DNA of 7,032 nucleotides from Pseudomonadota bacterium (GCA_021792815.1 JAJYTX010000135.1:1-7032); one strand, 5' to 3'. Positions 1-5,930 are shown, numbered from the stretch's first letter. Notes: generated by a model from the sequence alone, not told the origin. Numbers and translations are program-made.

Positions 1-574
1 CGCGTTGGCCGACGTGATCGGCCGCGGTGAGCGCGGTGCCATAGCCCCAGGCTGGCGGCAGGATGATGCTCGCCTTGATGTAGTAGTGGTGATAGTTGAT
101 GTCGTTCTGATAGAACAACACCCGGTTCCAGTTGATCACCGCCAGGTTGGGTGTCGACATCGGTGTGGGCGCGTTCAGCAGCACAGTGAACTGCACCTTG
201 ATGGACGAGACCCCCTGGGGCACGTCCACGTGAAAGGCGTACATATCCACCTTGTCGCGCCGCCAGGACAGCGGCTGGCCGTTGGCCGAGACCCGGAGCT
301 GCGAGATCTCGGCGAGCGGCCCCGTCGGTCCGTGCTCGCCCGGTATCCACTTCGGATACACGAACGTGAACGCCCCCGGTCGCACCGGAATGTGCATGGT
401 CGAGGTCGCAAACCCCCGGCCGGCGGTACTGGCATCGAGCACCAGGGTCTCCGGATCGCTCCGGGTGGCGTAGGGAACCGCATTGGCATTGGGCTCGGGG
501 ATGATCCCGGCCTGAGCCGCGCACAGCCCGAGGGCCGCGATGGCGAAGGAGCAGACAGTCAGCAGGCGCTTCAC
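1..574 (-). CDS. M61-family metallopeptidase, secreted, N-terminal part (runs off left edge)
   Basis: This is the first 191 residues of an exported peptidase related to M61 glycyl aminopeptidases; the zinc-binding HExxH catalytic domain would lie beyond the window. Residues 1-22 are a typical signal peptide (MKRLL, a hydrophobic core, then CAAQA before Gly23), so the product should act in the periplasm or outside the cell. Residues about 35-190 are beta-rich and match the M61 N-terminal domain. The hallmark is YPKWIPGEHGPTGP at 73-86, followed by an ISQLRV/NGQPLSWRRDK stretch and an aromatic segment at 147-166. I chose the GTG at 574 over the in-frame ATG at 589 because GGAGG sits 8 bases before the GTG, whereas the ATG lacks a ribosome site and would add five residues (MEAPS) in front of the signal peptide. 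The family is clear from the N-domain motif; peptidase activity is inferred because the active site is not visible. Confidence 0.85.
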   Translation of the reverse strand, partial: MKRLLTVCSFAIAALGLCAAQAGIIPEPNANAVPYATRSDPETLVLDASTAGRGFATSTMHIPVRPGAFTFVYPKWIPGEHGPTGPLAEISQLRVSANGQPLSWRRDKVDMYAFHVDVPQGVSSIKVQFTVLLNAPTPMSTPNLAVINWNRVLFYQNDINYHHYYIKASIILPPAWGYGTALTAADHVGQR

Positions 575-582
575 GGATGGGG

Positions 583-587
583 CCTCC
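583..587 (-). promoter_or_regulatory. Shine-Dalgarno site setting the M61 GTG start
   Basis: On the minus strand the bases read GGAGG, with 8 bases between it and the GTG at 572-574. This is near-ideal spacing and decides the start in favour of GTG. The ATG at 587-589 overlaps the site itself and has only a weak A-rich stretch upstream. Confidence 0.7.
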
Positions 588-606
588 ATCAGCAGTTTTT
601 CTTCGA

Positions 607-638
607 CTGACTCACGGGTCAGCCGGCTTTGACAAGCC
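607..638. repeat. Two adjacent short dyads upstream of the M61 gene
   Basis: CTGAC(6)GTCAG spans 607-622, and GGCTT(4)AAGCC spans 625-638. Both have perfect 5-bp arms, and they are separated by only two bases. They lie 33-64 bases upstream of the GTG start, where an operator or promoter would be. The right-hand dyad overlaps a TTGTCA that resembles a -35 box on the minus strand. Five-bp arms can arise by chance, so a regulatory role is only a possibility. Confidence 0.25.
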
Positions 639-731
639 TCCAGTATGCCACGGAGCAGGCCGCAGCCCGCTCGCCGGCTGCGCCGCTGCGGCAGGCCGTG
701 CGCGGCGCGGGACGAAGTGCGGCGCGAGGGC

Positions 732-749
732 CGGACCGTGGCCGGTCCG
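732..749. repeat. Hairpin, 7-bp stem with 4-base loop
   Basis: CGGACCG, loop TGGC, CGGTCCG. The arms are perfectly complementary. No run of T follows on either strand, so it is not a standard intrinsic terminator. It sits in the middle of the gene-free stretch between the propeller and M61 genes. Its role is unknown. Confidence 0.35.
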
Positions 750-799
750 CCACAGCGGCGGCGCAGCGATCACGCGCCGAGCGGCGCAAGGCCGCTCAC

Positions 800-874
800 A
801 TCGCGCGAATCCCGCCGGCGCGATCCGCACCAGACCGCTGCGCCCACCGGCCCGGCAGGGATTCGTCCGGGCCG
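800..874. repeat. Paired hairpins with complementary loops, downstream of the propeller gene
   Basis: Hairpin A pairs ATCGCGC (800-806) with GCGCGAT (818-824). Hairpin B pairs CGGCCCGG (848-855) with CCGGGCCG (867-874). Each has an 11-base loop. GAATCCC in loop A (807-813) is the exact complement of GGGATTC in loop B (858-864). An alternative fold joins both: 806-818 pairs with 852-865 over 13 bp with one bulged base (A857) around a 33-base loop. The structure begins 15 bases after the propeller gene's stop codon (minus strand), where a transcription terminator or a 3'-end mRNA structure is expected. No T-run follows, so a classical intrinsic terminator is doubtful. The pairing is seen directly; function is inferred. 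Confidence 0.45.
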
Positions 875-889
875 CGGGCACCCGGCCGC

Positions 890-3800
890 TTACGGTGTCA
901 GCGCCGCACCGGACACCACGCCCGGCAGGCCGTAGCCGGCCATGGTCTGATTGAACCGGGCCACTTCGCTGCGCAGGAAGTGGTTATACCCGGCGAGCGC
1001 GCCGCGGTACCGCTGGTCCAACACCGCCTGTTGCCGCAAAGTCGCCGCATCCACCCTGTCGTCGGCACCTTCCAGCAGGCTGTCGAGCACCAGCAGGTGC
1101 TCGTGGATCCGATCCGGCACGCGCAGCGTCGCTTCCTCGGCCCCGGCGCCGCTCGTAATCCGCCGCTTCACTCTGCGGCTCGCGGTCGTGAGCGTGCGGA
1201 TGGCGGCGGCGGCGGCCGTCGCATCCGGCGAACCGCGCAACGCCTCCTGCAACGTCCTCAGTTGTGCCCCGATGGCGTGCAACCGGTTGAGCGCCCGATC
1301 GAGCTGAGAGATCTCGTGCAGCACCGCCTCGGTCGTCCGGTAGCGCTGCGTCATGTCCGCGACGCTCGCATGCGAGGCCGGATCGTTGCGCACGCTGAAG
1401 CTCTCAGAGGCGCTGTGCCCGCCGATGCTCAGCGTCGCCGTGTAGGTCCCGGGCGGCAGCAGGGCACCCGCCTTCGGCCCGCGGTTGAACTTCGGCGCCG
1501 ACCTCCAGCGTACCGGGCCGTCGGCGCGCAGGTCCCAGTAGATGCGGTGCAGCCCTGCCTCAGCCGGCACCCAGGGCACCCTGCCCCGCTTTGCCTCTCC
1601 GGCGGACTTCAGCGCCTGCCGGACCGCGCTCTGTGCCGCCGGCGTCATCACTTCCGGCTTGCCCGCGTGAAATCCCTCGAGGGTGCGCACGACCTGTCCA
1701 GCGGAGTTGCGGATCAGCAGCTCGCCCGGCTGCGGCAGCGTCTTCGCCAGGTAGTAGCTGATCGCCGCGCCATAGGGGGGATTGCGACCGTAGAATGCGC
1801 TGTCGCCCATCCACTCGGTCTGCGACCAGGGCCAGAAACGCAGCGTTTGCACCGGCTTGAACAGCCTCAGCGATGCATGCGCGACCCGCGCATTCCAGTG
1901 CTGGAAAGGCGTCAGGTCATCGAGAATCCACAATCCCCGCCCATGCGTGGCGACCACCAGGGAGTCGGCCTGCCGCTCGAGCGCCAGATCGTACACGGCG
2001 GCGTCCGGCAGTCCGAGCCCGAACAGGTACCAGGTCCGGCCGGCATTCCACGACACATACAGGCCGTTTTCGAGCCCGGCGTAGTACAGGTTCGGATCAC
2101 GCAGGTCGCGCCGCACGACATGCGCATAGACGTCGTTCGGCAGATTGCCGCTGATCGAGCTCCAGTGTGCTCCGTAATCCTCGGTGCGATACAGATATGG
2201 CGTGAAATCGCCGCTGAAGTGCCGGTCCACCGCGATCAGCGCGTTGCCGGGATCGCCCGGCGAGACGTCGATCGACTCCACCCGCCCCCATGGAGGCAGA
2301 TGCGGGATGTGCGCCGTCACATTGGTCCAGTGCCGGCCGCCGTCGCGGCTCAGCTGCACCAGTCCGTCGTCGGTCCCGACCCAGATGACCTTGGGATCGG
2401 ACGGCGCCACCGTGATCGTCAGGATCGCGTCGTAGTATTCCGCGCCCGAGTTGTCCTGGATCACCGGCCCCCCGGAGGGTCCCTGCCTGGACTTGTCGTC
2501 GCGGGTCAGATCCGGACTGATGAGCCGCCAGGTGCGCCCCCTGTCGGTGCTCTTGAACAGCCGGTTCGCGCCCGCGTACAGCACCCTGGGATCGTCCGGG
2601 GAGACCGCGAAGCCGGCTTCCCAGGCGAAGCGGTAGCGCAGCGCGGCGGCCCCGCGGCCGGTGTAATCGCCCGGATACGGCTCGATGTCGTGGATCTGCT
2701 GCGCGGCGCGGTCATAGACGAAGTACGCGCCGTTCTGGCCGCTGTTGTAGATCAGGTTCGCATCGTCCGCGGCCGGCATGGCGTAGATGCCGTCATCACC
2801 GTTGAATCCGAACCAGGCGCGGTCGGGAATGCCGCTCGGGTCCTTGCTGAAAGCCGGTCCGCACCAGGAGTTGTTGTCCTGCAGTCCAGCGCAGACGAGG
2901 TAACGCAGACCGGCGCCGGTGGCGACGTGATAGACCTGCTCGATGGCGAGGTTGTGGACGAAGCGCCAGTGCCGGCCGTCATCGAGCGACAGCGCCACAC
3001 CGCCGTCGTTACCCTCGATGATGCGACCGCTGCCGGTCGGATCGATCCAGATGGCGTGGTGGTCCACGTGGATATTCCGGGCGATCTTGTGCCAGTGCCG
3101 GCCACTGTCGGTGGACTCGACCAGGTTCTCCGACAGTGCGAACACGTGCGCGGGGTTGCGGGGATCGACCGCGATGTGGGAGAAGTAGAAGGGCCGTGAA
3201 TCGGCAGCCTGGTCCTTGCTCACCATCGTCCAGTGGGCGCCCGAGTCATCCGAGCGCCAGACCACGCCCTGACGGGCGCCGATGACCGCGTAGAGCACGT
3301 TGGGCGCACTCGGGGCGACGGCAAGGCCGATGCGCCCGACCGCCCCGGTGGGCAGCCCGTGACCGCTCAGGCGCTTCCAGCGCATCCCGCCGTCGGTCGA
3401 TTTGTAAATGCCATCCTCAGGGCCTCCGTCCGAGTAATGCCAGGGCGTACGCCGGAAGCGATACGTGGCCGCATACACCACCTCGGGATTGCGCGGATCC
3501 ATCGCCAGATCGGAAATGCCGACATCGGGTCCGGCATAGAGCACCTTCTGCCACTTCGCCCCGCCATCGGTGGTGCGATATACGCCGCGCTCGGGGCTGT
3601 CACGCCAGGGATCGCCCATGGCCGCCACCAGCACCGTATCCGGATGCAGCGGGTCGATGGCCAGGCTCGATATCTGGAACGTGCCCTGCAGGCCGAGATG
3701 CCGCCAGTGCAGGCCGCCGTCGGTCGATTCGTAGACCCCGTCCCCAAAGGACACGTCGTTACGGATATTGGCCTCGCCGGTACCGGCCCAGATCACAGCC

Positions 3801-4144
3801 GGATTGCGCGGGTCGACCGCCAGTGCGCCGATGGAAGCCACGCGCTGGTGCTGGAAGAGCGCCTTCCAGGTGATGCCCCCGTCCTCCGTGCGAAAGATGC
3901 CGCCGTCCGCCGCGCCGATGTAATAGATGTCCGGCTTGCCCGGCACCCCGGCCACCGCGCTGACACGTCCTCCGGCGATGGCCGGCCCGATCGGGCGGAA
4001 CGCGATCTCCCGGCTCACCGGCATGGGCAGCAGCGTGCGGCCGTGGGCATTCTCCTGCTGCGGCCCGGCCTGGGCGGCGAGCCCCACCGGGCTCGTGAGG
4101 ACCAGGCAGGCCGCGACAGTGCGGGCAAAACCGGCAGATTTCAT
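890..4144 (-). CDS. Exported Asp-box (BNR) beta-propeller protein, sortilin/VPS10-like 'glycosyl hydrolase' family
   Basis: This is a 1084-residue exported protein of the large WD40/YVTN/BNR-like family, often labelled glycosyl hydrolase although substrates are mostly unknown. Residues 1-26 form a signal peptide ending GLAAQA. Residues about 45-745 carry eleven Asp-boxes (S/T-x-D-x-G-x-x-W type) at 86, 140, 191, 249, 298, 344, 386, 532, 599, 654 and 698. Several are followed by a DPRNP-type turn, as expected for a large, probably double, beta-propeller. The last box (SWNAGRTW) has lost its Asp. Family landmarks include GLQDNNSWCGP at 420-430, with Cys418 and Cys428 as a possible disulfide, and HGRGLWILDDL at 734-744. 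An Ig/FlgD-like segment follows (about 790-920: NPPYGAAISYY, GLHRIYWDLR, LLPPGTYTATL), then a helical tail at 925-1084. The ATG at 4144 is preferred over in-frame starts up to 4312 because it begins the signal peptide; its ribosome site (GAAAGCGAG) is weak. The fold is confident; enzymatic activity is not shown. Peptide or protein binding, as in sortilin, is equally possible. Confidence 0.9.
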   Translation of the reverse strand: MKSAGFARTVAACLVLTSPVGLAAQAGPQQENAHGRTLLPMPVSREIAFRPIGPAIAGGRVSAVAGVPGKPDIYYIGAADGGIFRTEDGGITWKALFQHQRVASIGALAVDPRNPAVIWAGTGEANIRNDVSFGDGVYESTDGGLHWRHLGLQGTFQISSLAIDPLHPDTVLVAAMGDPWRDSPERGVYRTTDGGAKWQKVLYAGPDVGISDLAMDPRNPEVVYAATYRFRRTPWHYSDGGPEDGIYKSTDGGMRWKRLSGHGLPTGAVGRIGLAVAPSAPNVLYAVIGARQGVVWRSDDSGAHWTMVSKDQAADSRPFYFSHIAVDPRNPAHVFALSENLVESTDSGRHWHKIARNIHVDHHAIWIDPTGSGRIIEGNDGGVALSLDDGRHWRFVHNLAIEQVYHVATGAGLRYLVCAGLQDNNSWCGPAFSKDPSGIPDRAWFGFNGDDGIYAMPAADDANLIYNSGQNGAYFVYDRAAQQIHDIEPYPGDYTGRGAAALRYRFAWEAGFAVSPDDPRVLYAGANRLFKSTDRGRTWRLISPDLTRDDKSRQGPSGGPVIQDNSGAEYYDAILTITVAPSDPKVIWVGTDDGLVQLSRDGGRHWTNVTAHIPHLPPWGRVESIDVSPGDPGNALIAVDRHFSGDFTPYLYRTEDYGAHWSSISGNLPNDVYAHVVRRDLRDPNLYYAGLENGLYVSWNAGRTWYLFGLGLPDAAVYDLALERQADSLVVATHGRGLWILDDLTPFQHWNARVAHASLRLFKPVQTLRFWPWSQTEWMGDSAFYGRNPPYGAAISYYLAKTLPQPGELLIRNSAGQVVRTLEGFHAGKPEVMTPAAQSAVRQALKSAGEAKRGRVPWVPAEAGLHRIYWDLRADGPVRWRSAPKFNRGPKAGALLPPGTYTATLSIGGHSASESFSVRNDPASHASVADMTQRYRTTEAVLHEISQLDRALNRLHAIGAQLRTLQEALRGSPDATAAAAAIRTLTTASRRVKRRITSGAGAEEATLRVPDRIHEHLLVLDSLLEGADDRVDAATLRQQAVLDQRYRGALAGYNHFLRSEVARFNQTMAGYGLPGVVSGAALTP

Positions 4145-4163
4145 CGTGTGAACTCGCTTTCGC

Positions 4164-4188
4164 GCGCCGCCGGAACGACCGGCGGCGC
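4164..4188. promoter_or_regulatory. Perfect 10-bp hairpin in the leader of the propeller gene
   Basis: GCGCCGCCGG (4164-4173), loop AACGA, CCGGCGGCGC (4179-4188). All ten pairs are G:C. The structure ends 19 bases before the ATG at 4144. On the minus-strand mRNA the weak ribosome site follows immediately, so the hairpin could shape translation or early transcription, or act as a dyad operator in DNA. No T-run follows it on either strand. Confidence 0.5.
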
Positions 4189-4326
4189 AATCGGGATCCA
4201 GGACAAGGGCACGGTATCCGAACCCGGACGCCATGACGAGCATCAGCACCATGGGCTCGTCGCAGCCGCGCACCGTTCCGTCGCGCGCCACCGCAGGGTG
4301 CTGCGGCGGCACGGTAGCCGGTTCCT

Positions 4327-4334
4327 GCTATATT
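4327..4334 (+). promoter_or_regulatory. Extended -10 promoter for the zinc-ribbon/channel operon
   Basis: TG-C-TATATT: the TATATT hexamer at 4329-4334 matches the sigma-70 -10 consensus at five of six bases and is preceded by the extended-10 TG one base upstream. No recognisable -35 box lies 16-18 bases upstream (the bases there are GCGGCA), which is tolerated by extended -10 promoters. Transcription would start near 4340-4342, leaving a leader of about 55 bases before the GTG at 4397. It is the most AT-rich spot in the divergent intergenic region. Confidence 0.5.
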
Positions 4335-4341
4335 CTCCGGC

Positions 4342-4410
4342 ATGGTGCCTTCACGGTCGTGGAGGCGGTCATTGAGCAGGGAACTGGAGAACGACGGTGC
4401 CGCTATATGA
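4342..4410 (+). other. Possible 22-codon upstream ORF, leaderless candidate
   Basis: ATG at 4342 opens a 22-codon frame (Met-Val-Pro-Ser-Arg-Ser-Trp-Arg-Arg and on) ending in TGA at 4408-4410, 14 bases inside the zinc-ribbon gene in another frame. The predicted transcription start from the -10 box at 4329-4334 falls at about this ATG, so it could be translated without a leader. It has no ribosome site and no recognisable peptide motif. Chance occurrence is quite likely. Confidence 0.15.
4386..4389 (+). promoter_or_regulatory. Shine-Dalgarno site for the zinc-ribbon gene
   Basis: GGAG with 7 bases to the GTG at 4397. It supports GTG as the start, which also places the family's conserved opening MPLYEYRC exactly at the N-terminus. 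Confidence 0.6.
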
Positions 4411-4657
4411 ATATCGCTGCCTGGCCAATGGCCGGGTGGTCGAGGTGCGTCACAAGATGGCCGAAAAGCTGAGCACGTGGTCAGAGCTGTGCGAGCGTGC
4501 CGGCATCGCCCTCGGCGCCTGCGACCCGGGCTCACCCGTCGAGAAACTGATTTCCGCCGGCTTCATCGGCAGCACGCCCGCCGAAAGCGCCTGCGAGGCT
4601 CCCGGCTGCGGGGGAGGCGGATGCGGTTCGGGTTTTTGCGGCGCCGGGGGTTTCTGA
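4397..4657 (+). CDS. FmdB-like mini zinc-ribbon protein with Cys/Gly-rich tail
   Basis: This is an 86-residue cytoplasmic protein that opens with MPLYEYRC, the signature start of the FmdB/'regulatory protein, zinc ribbon' family. The canonical family has two CxxC knuckles near the N-terminus. Here only Cys8 of the first knuckle remains (CLANG where CxxCG is usual), and the second knuckle is not recognisable. Two lone cysteines lie at 32 and 42 in the middle segment (TWSELCERAGI, then ACDPGSPVEKLISAGF). Four more at 66, 71, 76 and 81 are spaced exactly five residues apart in a Gly-rich C-terminus. Zinc or other metal binding is plausible but would use an altered cysteine set. The start is a GTG with a good ribosome site. 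The channel gene begins 22 bases after the stop on the same strand, so the two probably form an operon. The family's molecular function is poorly known; regulatory roles are mostly by name. Confidence 0.8.
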   Translation: MPLYEYRCLANGRVVEVRHKMAEKLSTWSELCERAGIALGACDPGSPVEKLISAGFIGSTPAESACEAPGCGGGGCGSGFCGAGGF

Positions 4658-4679
4658 ACCACGGCGGACCGCGCGTCGC

Positions 4680-5900
4680 GTGCCAGTCAACACGGCCCTG
4701 CGCGTGAGGTTGCGGGCGGCCTGGCATCGCGCCGCTCGCTTCCTGCATGCTCGCGCCTGGTTTCCGCATGTGCCGCTCGCCATCGTGGTCGGCGCGCAGG
4801 GGCTGCTGCACATTCTGCTCGCCTCCGGCTCGCTGAGGCCGCTGCTCGCGGCCTGGGCGGGCAACGCCTCGATCGTCTCCCTCGCCGGCGGCCTCGGCAT
4901 CGCGCAGATCGGCGCGGCCTCGCACGCCATCATCGGCGTGCTGCTGGTTCTGGTCGCTTTCGGGATGCTGTGGCGCTCCCGGCTCGCCTGGGTGCTCGCG
5001 TTCCTGCTGACCCTCGCCATGGTGTCGCTGGAGTTCTCGCCGCTCTCGAGCGCCTCGCGGCCGCTCGAGATCTTCGGCATCGCGCAGCTGCTGCTGCTGC
5101 TCGCCGTCCGCAATGCCTTTACCCGGGCCAATCTCGCCACCGCGACGCTGTTTGCGCTGACCGGACTGCTGTTCACCCTTGGATACGGCACGCTGGGCGC
5201 GCTCTCCCTCGGTGCCGGCTACCATCCGCCGATCCGCAATCTCACCAACGCGCTGTATTACGCCGTGGAGACCATGTCGACAGTGGGCTACGGGGACATC
5301 ACTCCGGTGAGCGCCGCGGCCCGTCTGTTCACCATTTCGCTGATCGTGCTCGGCCTGGCGGTGTTCGCCACGGCGCTGCCCGCGATCGCCGGTCCGCTGA
5401 TCGACAAGCGGCTGATGAACCTGCTGCAGCCCGGGAGACGAAGGAAAATGAAGCGTGCCTCGCACATCATCGTCGTCGGCGACGGTCCGCTCGCGCAGGA
5501 CACCGCCCGGGCGCTTGCGGCGCGCGGACTGGTGGTCACCATGATCCGGGCCGAGAAGCCCGCTGAAAACGAGCCACCGTCCGAGGATCTGATCGTCGGC
5601 GACGGCAGCGACGCCGACGTCCTGCAGCATGCCGACGTCACCCAGGCGCGCGCCGTGCTCGCATTGAGCGAGGACGATTCCTACAACGCGTTCGTGGTGC
5701 TGGCGGCCAAGGAAATGAACCCCGAGGTACGCACCGTCGCCGCGGTGAGCGATACCCGCAATACCGGGCGGATCGCCCGGACGCGACCCGACGTGCTGCT
5801 CACCCTGCCGCTGCTCGGCGGAGAGCTGCTCGCCATGGCCCTCAGCGGCGAACCGATCAACACCGACGCACTGATCAACCAGTTGCTGAAGCTCGGCTAG
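4680..5900 (+). CDS. kch: Kch-like potassium channel with C-terminal RCK (TrkA-N) domain
   Basis: This is a 406-residue inner-membrane K+ channel, colinear with E. coli Kch (417 residues, recalled from memory). Hydrophobic helices lie at about 30-50, 80-98, 102-118, 128-145 and 152-175. A pore helix and the selectivity filter TVGYGD (201-206, in ETMSTVGYGDITPVS) follow, then an inner helix at 213-240. A basic linker (PGRRRKMKR, 251-259) leads to the RCK nucleotide-binding fold from 260 (HIIVVGDGPLAQ). GDGSDADVL (307-315) and SEDDSYNAFVVLAAKE (330-345) match the family, and it ends soon after LSGEPINTDALINQLL. It lacks the short acidic C-terminal tail of E. coli Kch and has no separate TrkA-C domain. 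The fourth helix has no regular Arg/Lys array, so voltage gating is unlikely despite the family name. As in E. coli Kch, the Rossmann glycine motif is imperfect (GDGPLA). The start is uncertain: GTG at 4680 has a poor ribosome site (GGCGGA, 11 bases away), and GTG at 4704 is an alternative. Confidence 0.92.
   Translation: MPVNTALRVRLRAAWHRAARFLHARAWFPHVPLAIVVGAQGLLHILLASGSLRPLLAAWAGNASIVSLAGGLGIAQIGAASHAIIGVLLVLVAFGMLWRSRLAWVLAFLLTLAMVSLEFSPLSSASRPLEIFGIAQLLLLLAVRNAFTRANLATATLFALTGLLFTLGYGTLGALSLGAGYHPPIRNLTNALYYAVETMSTVGYGDITPVSAAARLFTISLIVLGLAVFATALPAIAGPLIDKRLMNLLQPGRRRKMKRASHIIVVGDGPLAQDTARALAARGLVVTMIRAEKPAENEPPSEDLIVGDGSDADVLQHADVTQARAVLALSEDDSYNAFVVLAAKEMNPEVRTVAAVSDTRNTGRIARTRPDVLLTLPLLGGELLAMALSGEPINTDALINQLLKLG
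5433..5450 (+). promoter_or_regulatory. Internal ribosome site and ATG inside the channel gene (free RCK domain)
   Basis: A purine-rich stretch contains GGGAG (5433-5437) and AAGGA (5441-5445) and ends at an in-frame ATG at 5448-5450, residue 257. GGAG lies 10 bases from the ATG, and AAGGA only 2. Initiation here would give a soluble 150-residue RCK protein (5448-5900). The Met sits in the basic linker directly before the RCK fold, at the position of Met240 in E. coli Kch. MthK is known to make its free RCK domain from an internal Met. Confidence 0.4.
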
Positions 5901-5907
5901 CCCGGGC
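5891..5907. terminator. Weak hairpin at the convergent gene ends
   Basis: GCTCGG, loop CTAGC, CCGGGC forms a 6-bp stem with one T:G pair across the channel's stop codon. No T-run follows on either strand. The gap to the facing patatin gene's stop is only 30 bases, so some termination signal is expected here, but this one is weak. Confidence 0.15.
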
Positions 5908-5930
5908 GGGGTCGCCGCGGCGGCGGGAGC

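Larger units (their letters stand above)
575..889. other. Gene-free intergenic region with inverted repeats
   Basis: This stretch lies between the stop of the propeller gene and the start of the M61 gene, both on the minus strand. Open frames in it, such as a minus-strand frame at 612-881, encode only Arg/Ala/Pro-rich sequence with no motif and overlap strong inverted repeats, so I do not call genes. It should hold the 3' end of the propeller transcript (right side) and the promoter of the M61 gene (left side). A minus-strand TTGTCA lies at about 630-635 but has no good -10 box at 17 bases, so the promoter is unresolved. Inverted repeats are listed separately. Confidence 0.6.

Noticed and set aside
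612..881. Minus-strand open frame of 89 codons between the propeller and M61 genes
   Set aside because: It lies between two same-strand genes, so it was considered, but it lacks a ribosome site, is Arg/Ala/Pro low-complexity and runs straight through the hairpins at 800-874.
577..954. Plus-strand open frame of 125 codons across the intergenic region
   Set aside because: No ribosome site or motif. It overlaps the end of the propeller gene and several inverted repeats, and its composition is typical of non-coding GC-rich DNA.
1199..1220. GGC-type triplet run as a possible microsatellite
   Set aside because: It encodes an Ala run in the helical tail of the propeller protein and is short. It is ordinary GC-rich coding sequence.
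629..3199. Plus-strand open frame of 856 codons, antisense to the propeller gene
   Set aside because: Its product is low-complexity and rich in Arg, Ala, Pro, His and Val with no motif. Strong G/C bias at third positions of the real minus-strand gene removes stops from this frame. The eleven Asp-boxes prove the minus strand is coding.
4145..4312. N-terminal extension of the propeller protein by 56 residues (ATG at 4312)
   Set aside because: It would place non-signal sequence ahead of a clear signal peptide and would translate through the 10-bp hairpin. The ATG at 4144 fits the family.
3233..4375. Plus-strand open frame of 380 codons, antisense to the propeller gene's 5' part
   Set aside because: Same shadow effect. 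No motif, ribosome site or plausible start, and it runs through the divergent promoter region.
5086..5103. CTG triplet run in the channel gene
   Set aside because: It encodes consecutive leucines in a membrane helix, so no repeat element is needed to explain it.
4563..5630. Minus-strand open frame of 355 codons, antisense to the channel gene
   Set aside because: The product is Gln/Arg/Gly-rich without domains. The channel on the plus strand has unmistakable family motifs throughout.
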